Shown: positions 16,605 through 25,353 of the stretch, one piece after another
How the letters are laid out: each line of letters starts with the position of its first letter
How positions within the stretch are numbered: position 1 is the stretch's first letter
Origin: Bradyrhizobium jicamae
GTDB taxonomy: Bacteria > Pseudomonadota > Alphaproteobacteria > Rhizobiales > Xanthobacteraceae
DNA length: 49,060 nucleotides
Direction: 5' to 3'
NCBI RefSeq assembly: GCF_001440395.1
Contig: NZ_LLXZ01000205.1
Span: 528-49,587 of the forward strand
Program-made: the position numbers and the translations under genes
The notes under the pieces: generated by a model
Database searches by the model: none
What the model saw: the letters and a program-made list of their open reading frames with translations, nothing else
Told to the model about the DNA's origin: nothing

Positions 16605-17501
16605 TTAAGACCGCGTCGCCAGCACGACGCCGGCGAGCGTGAACACCAGCGCCACGATCTGGATCACGCCGAGCGGCTCGCCGAGCGCGATGGCCGACGC
16701 TACGACGCCGATCACCGGCACCGCCATGGTGCCGATCGCGGCGACCGAGGCCGGCAACCGCGCCAGCGCGGCGAACCAGCTGACATAGGCGATGCAGAAC
16801 TGGATCACGGTGGAATAGATCAGCAGCCACCAGCCGAGCGGCGTCACCTTCTCGATATGGGTGGTCTCGACGGCGAGGCCGATGATGACGATCGGGAAAC
16901 ATCCGAGCCCGATCTGCCAGGCCGCGGCAGGAATCGGCGGCAGCGGCACCGGCAGCCGCTTCGCCAGCACCGTGCCCAGCGCAAAGCCGAACGCGCCGCA
17001 CAGCGCCATGATCATGCCCGGCAGTTTTTCCGTTGTAGCGGTAATGCCGTTGCCGCCCATGATGGCGGCGAGGCCGGCAAACGCCATCACCAGCGCCACC
17101 GTGCGCAGCACCGTCGGCCGCTCGCCGAGCACCGGCCAGGCCAAAAGCGAGGCCCAGACCGGCATGGTGTAGGCGATCAGCGCGGTCTCGCTGGCCGGCA
17201 GCCAGAGCAGCGCCAGCCCCATCAAGACCATCCAGCCGGTGACGTTGAGCAACGCCGACAGCATCAGCCGCGGCCACAAATGCCGCTCGACCTTCAGGCT
17301 CTGCGAACGGACCAGCGCCAGCACGGCCAACAGCGCCGCGCCGATCACGCCGGTCGAGCCGCGCAGGGTCAGCGGCGGCAGCTCGCTCAGGAGGTATTTT
17401 GTGACGGGCCAGTTGAAGCCCCAGCCCACCGAGGTGATGGCGAGGAACATCAGGCCTGCCGGCGCGATCCGCGACGGCGCGGTGGATTTTGATTCTGTCA
17501 T
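16605..17501 (-). CDS. DMT superfamily (EamA) transporter, paralogue 2
   Basis: A 298-residue ten-segment inner-membrane exporter with two EamA repeats. It matches the protein at 9894 closely in motif order: AITSVGWGFNWPVTKYLLSE at the N-terminus, MGLALLWLPASETALI in the middle and VALVFTLAGVVLATRS at the end. The substrate is unknown. It converges on the TctC gene with a 16-base gap. Its promoter must lie in the unusual 786-base region shared with nrdJ, which points the other way. The ATG at 17501 gives a short polar N-terminus followed directly by the first membrane helix. Confidence 0.9.
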   Translation of the reverse strand: MTESKSTAPSRIAPAGLMFLAITSVGWGFNWPVTKYLLSELPPLTLRGSTGVIGAALLAVLALVRSQSLKVERHLWPRLMLSALLNVTGWMVLMGLALLWLPASETALIAYTMPVWASLLAWPVLGERPTVLRTVALVMAFAGLAAIMGGNGITATTEKLPGMIMALCGAFGFALGTVLAKRLPVPLPPIPAAAWQIGLGCFPIVIIGLAVETTHIEKVTPLGWWLLIYSTVIQFCIAYVSWFAALARLPASVAAIGTMAVPVIGVVASAIALGEPLGVIQIVALVFTLAGVVLATRS

Positions 17502-17818
17502 GGAGCCCGGCAGAGGGTGGAATCGGCCCTCACCTTGCCGTTAATCGGGGCGTGCCGCCACGGATACGCGGACATGCCAGACCTCCCCTCCCCGTAGCCT
17601 TACGTGAGTCTCTCGGGTGCAATCCCGAAAGCTCAAAAAATACCTGCCCTGTGAACAGCGGGCGCAGGCCTCCCTCCACAGGGGAGCAACAATTTTTTTG
17701 TCTTGGGAATCCTTCAGGACTCACCGATACTTGGCTCGATCACAGGCGCGGCACCGACCCCTGTTTTCCCGACCTTTCCACCATATTTAGTATTTGATTC
17801 AGGAACTCGTACTACTCC

Positions 17819-18287
17819 TTGACGGGTGTCACGGGTTTGGCCTAGCCTTGGTACTGGACGGCGCGAGTTAAGTTCTGGGTCCCGCCGATCGCTCCCAAAT
17901 GGGTTCCGAACGAGCACTCCGTCAGCCGGTAGAGGCACGGATCGAGGGCTTGTCTGCCCAAAATTCGGGGGTGATCCGGGGCCTAAAAAACGAGCCGAAT
18001 CGCTCAAAGGCGACGAGTTGCGGCGTTGAGTTCGAGCATGATCGGAGGACCGGCCTGGGGTAGGCGGCGCTCCGAACAGGCTCAAGACGAAGGGATGGGG
18101 CTGGCTTCGCCGAAAAGGCGGGACGAGCCCTTGGGGTGGCGAAAGCAGAAACAGGGCCGGGTCCACCGGTAGAGCTAGCGAGTCTCAAGGCCCAGGGTTG
18201 GTTTCAACCCTGGTGTCGAAGGTTCGCTCATTGAAACATCCGGCAACCGCTAGCAAAGCGGACCGGGCAAGAAGACGGGGCACTAAA
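17819..18287 (+). promoter_or_regulatory. Putative structured leader RNA upstream of nrdJ
   Basis: There is no convincing gene in the 786 bases between the exporter and nrdJ. A TTGACG at 17819 with CTAGCC 17 bases later is a possible promoter. Downstream lie several stable stems. A 9-bp perfect hairpin occupies 18192-18213 (CCAGGGTTG, loop GTTT). GGGCT/AGCCC closes a hairpin at 18098-18130 around CGCC-GAAAA-GGCG. A long-range stem pairs 18047-18055 with 18155-18164, enclosing that hairpin. A CCGG/CCGG-closed hairpin lies at 18240-18267, 20 bases before the start codon. I find no B12 box, RNase P or tmRNA signature. A cis-regulatory leader or a separate small RNA are both possible. Confidence 0.45.
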
Positions 18288-21200
18288 ATGCGAATCGAGC
18301 GGCGCAACACCACTTCCGGCCAGTCACCCTATGCAGGGATTGATTTCAGGCTGACGACATCGGAGATCCGCAACCCCGACGGTTCGATCGTGTTCCGGCT
18401 CGAAAATGTCGAGGTGCCCCAGTTCTGGTCGCAGGTCGCCTCCGACGTGCTGGCCCAGAAATACTTCCGCAAGGCCGGCGTCGCCGCGTGCCTGAAGAAG
18501 GTCGAGGAAGAGAGCGTGCCGTCGTTCCTGTGGCGCTCGGTGCCGGATACCGAGGCCCTCGCCCAGCTCCCCGAAAGCGAGCGCTATGTCGGCGAAATCA
18601 GCGCAAAACAGGTGTTCGATCGCCTCGCCGGCTGCTGGACCTATTGGGGCTGGAAGGGCGGCTATTTCTCCAGCGATGAAGACGCGCAAGCGTTCTACGA
18701 CGAGCTGCGCTACCAGCTCGCCAAACAGATGGTCGCGCCGAACTCGCCGCAATGGTTCAACACCGGGCTGCACTGGGCCTACGGCATCGATGGCCCCGGC
18801 CAGGGCCACCATTACGTCGATCCGTTCACGGGCAAGCTGACCAAGTCGAAATCGGCTTACGAGCATCCGCAGCCGCACGCCTGCTTCATCCAGGGCGTGG
18901 GTGACGACCTCGTCAACGAGGGCGGCATCATGGATCTCTGGGTGCGTGAGGCGCGCCTGTTCAAATACGGCTCCGGCACCGGCTCCAACTTCTCGCGTTT
19001 GCGCGGCGAAGGCGAGCGACTGTCCGGTGGTGGCCGCTCGTCCGGCCTGATGAGCTTCCTCAAGATCGGCGACCGCGCCGCCGGCGCCATCAAGAGCGGC
19101 GGCACCACGCGCCGCGCGGCCAAGATGGTCGTGGTCGACGCCGATCACCCCGATATCGAGACCTATATCGACTGGAAAGTGAAGGAGGAACAGAAGGTTG
19201 CCGCCCTCGTCACCGGCTCCAAGATCAACCAGAAGCACCTGAAGGCGGTGCTGAAGGCCTGCGTCAACTGCGAAGGCAGTGGCGACGACTGTTTTGACCC
19301 GGAGAAGAACCCTGCCCTGCGCCGCGAGATCAAGCTCGCGCGCCGCGCGCTGGTGCCCGACAACTACATCAAGCGGGTGATCCAGTTTGCGAAGCAGGGC
19401 TACAAGGACATCGACTTCCCGATCTACGACACCGACTGGGATTCGGAAGCCTATCTCACCGTCTCCGGCCAGAACTCCAACAACTCGGTCTCGCTGAAGG
19501 ACGATTTCCTCCGCGCTGTCGAAACCGATGGCGACTGGAACCTGATCGGCCGCACCAACAAGAAGATCACCAAGACGCTGAAGGCCCGCGAGCTCTGGGA
19601 AAAGATCGGCCACGCCGCCTGGGCCTCGGCCGATCCCGGCCTGCACTTCAACACCACCATGAACGACTGGCACACCTGCAAGGCGTCAGGCGAGATCCGC
19701 GCGTCGAACCCGTGCTCGGAATACATGTTCCTGGACGACACGGCGTGCAACCTGGCGTCTGCCAACCTGATCACCTTCTACAACACCACCACAAAGCGCT
19801 TCGACGTCGAGGCCTATGAGCACCTGTGCCGGCTCTGGACCATCGTGCTCGAAATCTCCGTGATGATGGCGCAATTCCCGTCGAAGGCGATCGCCGAACT
19901 CTCCTACGAGTTCCGCACGCTGGGCCTCGGCTTCGCCAACATCGGCGGCCTGCTGATGACCATGGGCCTGCCCTATGACAGCAAGGAAGGCCGTTCGCTC
20001 TGCGGCGCGCTGACCGCCGTCATGACCGGCATCGCCTACAAGACCTCGGCCGAGATGGCGGCCGAGCTCGGCACCTTCCCCGGCTACAAGAAGAACGCCC
20101 AGCACATGCTGCGCGTGATCCGCAACCACCGCCGCGCCGCCCATGGCAACGCGTCGGGTTATGAGGCGCTCGCCGTCAACCCGGTGCCGCTCGACCACGC
20201 CTCGTGCCCGCAAGGAGATATCATCACGCATGCGACGAAAGCGTGGGACGATGCCCTCACCCTCGGCGAGACCAGCGGCTTCCGCAACGCGCAGACGACC
20301 GTGGTAGCGCCGACCGGCACCATCGGCCTCGTGATGGATTGCGACACGACCGGCATCGAGCCTGACTTCGCGCTGGTGAAGTTCAAGAAGCTCGCCGGCG
20401 GCGGCTACTGGAAGATCATCAACCAGGCCGTGCCCGAGGCGCTGCGCGCGCTCGGCTACCGCGAAAGCGACATCGCGGAAATCGAAGCCTACGCCGTCGG
20501 CCACGGCTCGCTCTCCAACGCCCCCGGCATCAACGCGTCAACGCTGAAGGCAAAAGGCTTCACCGACGAAGCGCTGGCCAAGGTGGAAAAGGCGCTGCCG
20601 ACCGCGTTCGACATCAAGTTCGCCTTCAACAAGTGGACCTTCGGCGAAGACTTCCTGCGCGACACGCTGAACCTCGCGCCCGAAGCGATCGCAGCCCCCG
20701 GCTTCGACCTGCTCGCCGCGCTCGGCTTCACCAAGCGCGAGATCGAGGCCGCCAACGTGCACATCTGCGGCGCGATGACCGTGGAAGGCGCCCCGCACCT
20801 GAAGGCCGAGCACTATCCGGTGTTCGACTGCGCCAATCCCTGCGGCAAGATCGGCAAGCGTTACCTCTCGGTCGAGAGCCACATCCGCATGATGGCGGCC
20901 TCCCAGCCGTTCATCTCGGGTGCGATCTCCAAGACCATCAACATGCCGAACGACGCCACCGTCGAGGACTGCAAGTCGGCCTACCTGCTCTCCTGGAAGC
21001 TCGCGCTGAAGGCCAACGCGCTCTACCGCGACGGCTCGAAGCTTTCCCAGCCGCTCAACTCGCAGCTCATCTCTGACGATGACGACGAGGACGATGCGGT
21101 GGAGGCGCTCTACGAGAAGCCGATGGCGGCGCGTGCCGCGCAGGTCTCGGAAAAGATCGTCGAGAAGCTGGTCGAGCGTATCGTCGTGATGCGCGAGCGC

Positions 21201-22031
21201 GAGAAGATGCCGGACCGCCGCAAGGGTTACACCCAGAAGGCCGTTGTCGGCGGCCACAAGGTTTACTTGCGAACCGGCGAATATGACGACGGCCGTCTCG
21301 GCGAGATCTTCATCGACATGCACAAGGAAGGCGCGGCGCTCCGCTCCTTCATCAACAACTTCGCGATCGCCGTCTCGCTCGGCCTGCAATACGGCGTGCC
21401 GCTGGAGGAATATGTCGACGCCTTCACCTTCACCCGCTTCGAGCCGGCGGGCCCCGTGCAGGGCAACGACAGCATCAAGTACGCGACCTCGATCCTCGAC
21501 TATGTGTTCCGCGAACTCGCGGTCAGCTACATGTCGCGCTTCGACCTCGCCCATGTCGATCCGACCGAGTCGAATTTCGACGCGCTCGGCAAGGGCGTCG
21601 AGGAAGGCAAGGAGCCGGGTGACGGCCACCAGGCCACCAAATATCTGTCCAAGGGCCTGACCCGCTCGCGCACGGATAATCTGGTTGTCATGCGCGGCGG
21701 CGATGTGGACGCCCGCAGCTCCCACAACGTCACCGCCATCGCCGGCCACGGCGCCAGCGCCCGCGTCTCCGACGCCCACGAAGGCGCGGTGGCGCTGAAG
21801 CAGGAAACCAGCCACGACCTGTCGCCGACGGAACGGCTGGAAGCCTTGCAATGGAGCAAGGCCGGCAGCGCGGCGGTGGCCGTGGCGCCGAGCAAGGCCG
21901 AACGTAGGGCTGAAGCGAAAGCCAAGGGCTACGAAGGCGAGATGTGCTCGGAGTGCGGCAACTTCACGCTGGTGCGGAATGGGACCTGCATGAAGTGCGA
22001 TACGTGTGGGTCTACGACGGGGTGTTCGTGA
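18288..22031 (+). CDS. nrdJ: Vitamin B12-dependent (class II) ribonucleoside-diphosphate reductase
   Basis: A 1247-residue adenosylcobalamin-dependent ribonucleotide reductase that makes deoxyribonucleotides with or without oxygen. Visible landmarks are the active-site segment NPCSEYMFLDDTACNLAS (Cys476), the substrate loop PTGTIG at 675-680, and a C-terminal Cys cluster MCSECGN..CMKCDTCGSTTGCS. That tail looks like a zinc ribbon plus redox-shuttle cysteines. The length is normal for the large NrdJ type of alphaproteobacteria. The start is the ATG at 18288; the in-frame upstream part belongs to the structured leader. No nrdAB or nrdDG is in the window, so the cell may depend on B12 for DNA precursors. 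Confidence 0.97.
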   Translation: MRIERRNTTSGQSPYAGIDFRLTTSEIRNPDGSIVFRLENVEVPQFWSQVASDVLAQKYFRKAGVAACLKKVEEESVPSFLWRSVPDTEALAQLPESERYVGEISAKQVFDRLAGCWTYWGWKGGYFSSDEDAQAFYDELRYQLAKQMVAPNSPQWFNTGLHWAYGIDGPGQGHHYVDPFTGKLTKSKSAYEHPQPHACFIQGVGDDLVNEGGIMDLWVREARLFKYGSGTGSNFSRLRGEGERLSGGGRSSGLMSFLKIGDRAAGAIKSGGTTRRAAKMVVVDADHPDIETYIDWKVKEEQKVAALVTGSKINQKHLKAVLKACVNCEGSGDDCFDPEKNPALRREIKLARRALVPDNYIKRVIQFAKQGYKDIDFPIYDTDWDSEAYLTVSGQNSNNSVSLKDDFLRAVETDGDWNLIGRTNKKITKTLKARELWEKIGHAAWASADPGLHFNTTMNDWHTCKASGEIRASNPCSEYMFLDDTACNLASANLITFYNTTTKRFDVEAYEHLCRLWTIVLEISVMMAQFPSKAIAELSYEFRTLGLGFANIGGLLMTMGLPYDSKEGRSLCGALTAVMTGIAYKTSAEMAAELGTFPGYKKNAQHMLRVIRNHRRAAHGNASGYEALAVNPVPLDHASCPQGDIITHATKAWDDALTLGETSGFRNAQTTVVAPTGTIGLVMDCDTTGIEPDFALVKFKKLAGGGYWKIINQAVPEALRALGYRESDIAEIEAYAVGHGSLSNAPGINASTLKAKGFTDEALAKVEKALPTAFDIKFAFNKWTFGEDFLRDTLNLAPEAIAAPGFDLLAALGFTKREIEAANVHICGAMTVEGAPHLKAEHYPVFDCANPCGKIGKRYLSVESHIRMMAASQPFISGAISKTINMPNDATVEDCKSAYLLSWKLALKANALYRDGSKLSQPLNSQLISDDDDEDDAVEALYEKPMAARAAQVSEKIVEKLVERIVVMREREKMPDRRKGYTQKAVVGGHKVYLRTGEYDDGRLGEIFIDMHKEGAALRSFINNFAIAVSLGLQYGVPLEEYVDAFTFTRFEPAGPVQGNDSIKYATSILDYVFRELAVSYMSRFDLAHVDPTESNFDALGKGVEEGKEPGDGHQATKYLSKGLTRSRTDNLVVMRGGDVDARSSHNVTAIAGHGASARVSDAHEGAVALKQETSHDLSPTERLEALQWSKAGSAAVAVAPSKAERRAEAKAKGYEGEMCSECGNFTLVRNGTCMKCDTCGSTTGCS

Positions 22032-22074
22032 AGGGGCACACGCGCCTGCGATCAATAACGCTGAGCTGAGATGA

Positions 22075-22102
22075 GAATGCCCGGTTAGACCGGGCATTCT
22101 CT
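22075..22102 (+). terminator. Terminator hairpin after nrdJ
   Basis: A perfect 11-bp stem GAATGCCCGGT (22075-22085) and ACCGGGCATTC (22089-22099) with loop TAG is followed by TCTTGG. It lies 43 bases after the nrdJ stop. The T-tract is short, so termination efficiency is uncertain. Confidence 0.65.
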
Positions 22103-22116
22103 TGGGGTGAACTTCG

Positions 22117-22977
22117 ATGTTTCATTCTCCTAAGAAATCGGTTCTCTATTGCGCCTATCGGCTGGAGGTTGCGCATTCGACTGCAACAGGCAGTACCAAG
22201 CTCATTCAAGGCACCGCGTTCTATGTAAAAAAGAACTCAGATCTGTTCCTTGTAACCAATCGTCACAATCTCGATGCGCCGATGAAGGATCCGAAGTACG
22301 CCGGGTACAAGCCTAGCGGGCTCAAATTATCCGGATATTTCAATGGTCAGTATTTAACTGCGGAACTGGCCAGTCCAGAACTTGCAATTGGCTTTCCAGA
22401 CAATGACGACGAAGACGTCGCCGCGATCCAGGTCACAAACGTTCGCTTTAAAGCGGAAGGGAGCATGGTAGTCACCCAGCTCGATTATGATCTGCTCGCT
22501 GATGCCGATATGCTAGCAAAGATCGACGTTTGCGATCTGGTCGCACTTCCTGGCTATCCCGAGTTTTACGATCGAAATGGGAATCGACCCATTATGAGAA
22601 TGGGCACGATCGCGAGCGACCCCGAGAGCGATTATTGTGATCTTGGAATGAGACCTGCGCGGCGCATCGCTTATGAAGCGTTTTCCTCTGCAGGGTCATC
22701 CGGTAGTCCCGTATTTGCGCTTGCGAAGGGGATGCGGACCGGCGCCGGCCTTTCAGGCGGGTATTTTCGAGATTTTTGTTTGCTTGGCGTTAACGCCGGC
22801 CATCTCCGCGGACGAGACGACATGGACTCTAGTCATGCGGGAATATCGTACTGCTTTAAATCGACCTGCATTGCCGAAGCGATAAAGGATGCTGAGCACG
22901 GAGCAAGACAGATAAGCGAAGGGAATAATCCGTCGATCTCCTTGGCGCTCACCAGAGAGAAATCAAGCATCGATTGA
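22117..22977 (+). CDS. Trypsin-like serine peptidase domain protein
   Basis: A 286-residue protein with a chymotrypsin-fold protease pattern: GTAFYVKK then LVTNRHN (His50), DDEDVAAIQV (Asp100) and SSGSPVF (Ser197), in the right order and spacing. There is no signal peptide, so it is probably cytosolic, unlike DegP-type proteases. It has no PDZ domain. Its GC content and codon use (many AT-ending codons) are clearly lower than in nrdJ, which suggests later acquisition. It stands alone between a terminator and an inverted repeat. Orphan cytosolic trypsin-like proteins occur in some defence and stress loci, but no partner is present here. Confidence 0.82.
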   Translation: MFHSPKKSVLYCAYRLEVAHSTATGSTKLIQGTAFYVKKNSDLFLVTNRHNLDAPMKDPKYAGYKPSGLKLSGYFNGQYLTAELASPELAIGFPDNDDEDVAAIQVTNVRFKAEGSMVVTQLDYDLLADADMLAKIDVCDLVALPGYPEFYDRNGNRPIMRMGTIASDPESDYCDLGMRPARRIAYEAFSSAGSSGSPVFALAKGMRTGAGLSGGYFRDFCLLGVNAGHLRGRDDMDSSHAGISYCFKSTCIAEAIKDAEHGARQISEGNNPSISLALTREKSSID

Positions 22978-23047
22978 GATCGAAGCAGGTAGCTTCTATG
23001 AATGCCGCGATCCGGGACATATCCCTTCGCGCATGCGGTAATTGCGG

Positions 23048-23097
23048 TGACAGTGCACTAATCTGTCGTAGGCGAAGTGCAGTTTAGTGCACTGTCA
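23048..23097. repeat. Perfect 14-bp inverted repeat with 22-base spacer
   Basis: TGACAGTGCACTAA (23048-23061) and TTAGTGCACTGTCA (23084-23097) are exact reverse complements. The element sits between the convergent protease and EamA genes. It could act as a bidirectional terminator, but no T-run follows, or it may be a member of a dispersed palindrome family. Confidence 0.7.
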
Positions 23098-23117
23098 TCT
23101 AATCCCTATCACACCCC

Positions 23118-24038
23118 TCACCGCTGCCTTTGCCCCAGATAAAATCCAACCAGCACCGTGACCAGTCCCGCCGCCTGCAGCGCGGTCGGGGGCTCGCCTA
23201 GCAGGAGCCAGCCGGCGAGTATCGTCAGTGCCGGCACGGTCGCGGGGATCACCGCGGCGCGGGCGACGCCGATGGTCTGGATCGAGAATGCGAACAGATA
23301 CAGCGCGGCTGGACCGGCCAGGATGCCCTGTGCCAGCGCCTGCAGCGCGTTTTCGCCAAGGCCGAGCGCCGCCACGCGATTGAGGCCGCCGTAGGCCGCA
23401 TAGAGCGGCAGCAGCGCGAGCGACAGCACGCTGATGACGGTGGCGGCCGAGAACGCGGAGACGCGCCAATGGCGCAGCAGCGTGCCGAACACGGCGAACA
23501 TCGATCCGGTCATCACGAACAGCAAGTCGCCCATCACACCGTCGGCGCCGATATGGCCGATCGACTCGGCGCCGATCACCGCAAGCCCGCCCACGATGAC
23601 GACCGCCCCCAGCACGCGCGAGGGAGGAACTCGCTCGCGCAAGAAGAACGCAGCCAGCAGCAGGCCGCCGAGCGTCGCGCTGGAAGGCTGGATGACGCTG
23701 CCATGGCCCAGCGGCACAAACAGGAAGCCGGTATAGCTGATGAGCGACATCACGGGACCACCCAGCACCATCAGCACCAGTCCGCGGCCCCAGCCAATGC
23801 CGCCGAGATTGCCGATGCCGGCGCGCAGCACGAGCGGAAGGAACACCAACCCCGACCACACGAAGCGATGCATCAGCAAGTCCGGCGGCGTGAAGCCTGC
23901 CTTCAGCCCGTGCCGGGTCGCGACAAAACCGAGCGCCCAGCACAGCGCCGCTCCAGCGCCGCACGCGACCCCAAGCAGGGCCGGTTTCGTGTCAGGTTTC
24001 TGGGCTGGAGCATCGCCGCCGCCGATCGGCTGGTTCAT
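23118..24038 (-). CDS. DMT superfamily (EamA) transporter
   Basis: A 306-residue inner-membrane protein with ten hydrophobic segments in two EamA repeats. The N-terminal 20 residues are polar (MNQPIGGGDAPAQ), the first helix is GVACGAGAALCWALGFVATR, and the second repeat ends with PPTALQAAGLVTVLVGFYLG. It is only distantly similar to the two closer exporters in the window. It likely exports a small metabolite; the substrate is unknown. It is transcribed toward the protease gene and lies downstream of the cupin gene on the same strand, 96 bases from its stop codon. Confidence 0.9.
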   Translation of the reverse strand: MNQPIGGGDAPAQKPDTKPALLGVACGAGAALCWALGFVATRHGLKAGFTPPDLLMHRFVWSGLVFLPLVLRAGIGNLGGIGWGRGLVLMVLGGPVMSLISYTGFLFVPLGHGSVIQPSSATLGGLLLAAFFLRERVPPSRVLGAVVIVGGLAVIGAESIGHIGADGVMGDLLFVMTGSMFAVFGTLLRHWRVSAFSAATVISVLSLALLPLYAAYGGLNRVAALGLGENALQALAQGILAGPAALYLFAFSIQTIGVARAAVIPATVPALTILAGWLLLGEPPTALQAAGLVTVLVGFYLGQRQR

Positions 24039-24134
24039 GGCGGACGCTTAACTTGGCCCGCCCCCCTGTTCAACCCACGCCCATGCAGGGCTGACGGGCG
24101 CGCCGCCGCAAGCCGCCTGCTTCCTGACGCCGCC

Positions 24135-24524
24135 TCAGGACTCGCCCGCCGCCGTGAAAAACCTCGTCCCGTCGAAAAACCGGTTCGGCCGGTTGAATAT
24201 CGCCAGGAACGTCGCCCCCTTCGGCGCGTGCGCGACGTGGATGTTGCCGCCCGGACGCCACACGAAATCGCCGGCACGGCACGCGCCTTCGGCGTCTTCC
24301 AGCGAGCCTTCGAGCATGAAAGTCTGTTCGAGTGCGGTGTGCTCGTGCAGCGGAACGACCGCGCCGGGCGCCATCTGGAACAGGATGGTGGAGCGTCCCT
24401 CGTCATCTTGATAGAGGATCTTCATCTCGATGCCTTCGAACTGCGTCGGCTGCCAGGGCATCTTTGACGCGGCGACGATGTGCGAGCGAAGTTCGGGCGG
24501 GTTGACGGGCACGGGCTGGTTCAT
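24135..24524 (-). CDS. ChrR-like cupin protein, copy 1
   Basis: A 129-residue single-domain cupin. The metal-binding motif is VPLHEHTALEQTFMLEGSLE in the first half, and RPGGNIHVAHAP (His) in the second half completes the metal site. It resembles the C-terminal cupin of the anti-sigma factor ChrR but lacks the N-terminal zinc anti-sigma domain, so it is more likely a small metal-dependent enzyme or sensor. The ATG at 24524 is preceded by ggagcaagagcc. A second copy at 36898 differs at only about 10 positions of 128, so one arose by duplication. It is divergent from the small membrane-anchored protein at 24728. Confidence 0.9.
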   Translation of the reverse strand: MNQPVPVNPPELRSHIVAASKMPWQPTQFEGIEMKILYQDDEGRSTILFQMAPGAVVPLHEHTALEQTFMLEGSLEDAEGACRAGDFVWRPGGNIHVAHAPKGATFLAIFNRPNRFFDGTRFFTAAGES

Positions 24525-24727
24525 GGCTCTTGCTCCGGAAATGGTGGCGCATTCCAGTTCGCTGACGGGACCTGTCTTACCACATAAGGGATTGGGCGAG
24601 AACGCGCCGCCAGCAAGCGTAGGCGGGATTGCCGAAGGCGACAGCGCCGAGTGCCAGTAGACGGGATGGTTGAACTCCCTCATCGTCGCCATTGGAAAAG
24701 CTTGGCTAAATCCCCTACTTTGTGTGC

Positions 24728-25258
24728 ATGCGGTACATATTGATCCTTATCTGCGTCCTGGCGCTCGGCGCCTTCGGGTTCGCGGGATTTATTTATTGGA
24801 AGTACTGCCAGCTCTTTCCTGAACCTTCCAACGAAACGGTCCAACTCACGCTTGAAAAGCGCGCCACGCTGGAGCGGCTGAGGAAGGAAGCCAAATTCCA
24901 GGCTCATGATTTTTCGCCTCTCGGCTACACGGGCGCCGAGACACCCGAAGACAAGGCGCGTGCGACAAGCGCCGTAAACGGGGTAATCGATGCTGTACTC
25001 GCACAGCCCGACGGTCCGGTTCAGGCCAGAACAGTTTCCAGCCTCATTGGAAAAGCGATGAGGCAGGTATTTTGGCTCGCTACGGAAGATCGCAACCGGA
25101 CTGCGGACTATCTGCTGGAGATCTGGTACATCCTCGGGTTCAAACTCGCGACCGGACAATTTGCGTACGGCGCCGCATACCGGAAGCCCGCGGGATACAG
25201 CGAACCGCTTCCACCGGGATGGACCGCTCCCGATCAGCCACGCCCCATCAACCCATAG
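24728..25258 (+). CDS. Hypothetical membrane-anchored protein
   Basis: A 176-residue protein that I do not recognise. One N-terminal transmembrane helix (ILILICVLALGAFGFAGFIY) is followed by a soluble, mainly helical domain on the periplasmic side (or on the cytoplasmic side if the anchor is reversed). The domain is rich in Ala, Glu and Thr with a conserved-looking FWLATEDRNRTADYLLEIWY block and a Pro-rich tail. The start is taken as the ATG at 24728; a GTG two codons upstream is equally possible and no ribosome site decides. It lies alone between the cupin and cytochrome b561 genes. Confidence 0.7.
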   Translation: MRYILILICVLALGAFGFAGFIYWKYCQLFPEPSNETVQLTLEKRATLERLRKEAKFQAHDFSPLGYTGAETPEDKARATSAVNGVIDAVLAQPDGPVQARTVSSLIGKAMRQVFWLATEDRNRTADYLLEIWYILGFKLATGQFAYGAAYRKPAGYSEPLPPGWTAPDQPRPINP

Positions 25259-25353
25259 CGAGCCTGTTGTTCGACAGGCTCTGCCTTCAACACACGCTAT
25301 ATCGCCTTCACCGGGCTCGCGTCCGGTGTTGGTTTGCCATTCGCACGCGTCTC

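Noticed and set aside
17714..18166. A 150-codon minus-strand frame in the nrdJ leader
   Set aside because: Very Pro/Ser/Arg-rich, no recognisable domain and no ribosome site; the same bases form stable stems on the plus strand. Best explained as a chance frame.
17819..18287. Cobalamin riboswitch, RNase P RNA or tmRNA in the nrdJ leader
   Set aside because: I found no B12 box, no gaggaaagtccg or acagaaacccggctta type RNase P blocks and no tmRNA tag frame or T-arm/CCA end. The resemblance of ggaggaccggcc at 18044 to a B12 box is too weak.
20538..22097. A 519-codon frame antisense to nrdJ
   Set aside because: Shadow of the NrdJ codons: rich in Arg, Gly, Val and His with no domain.
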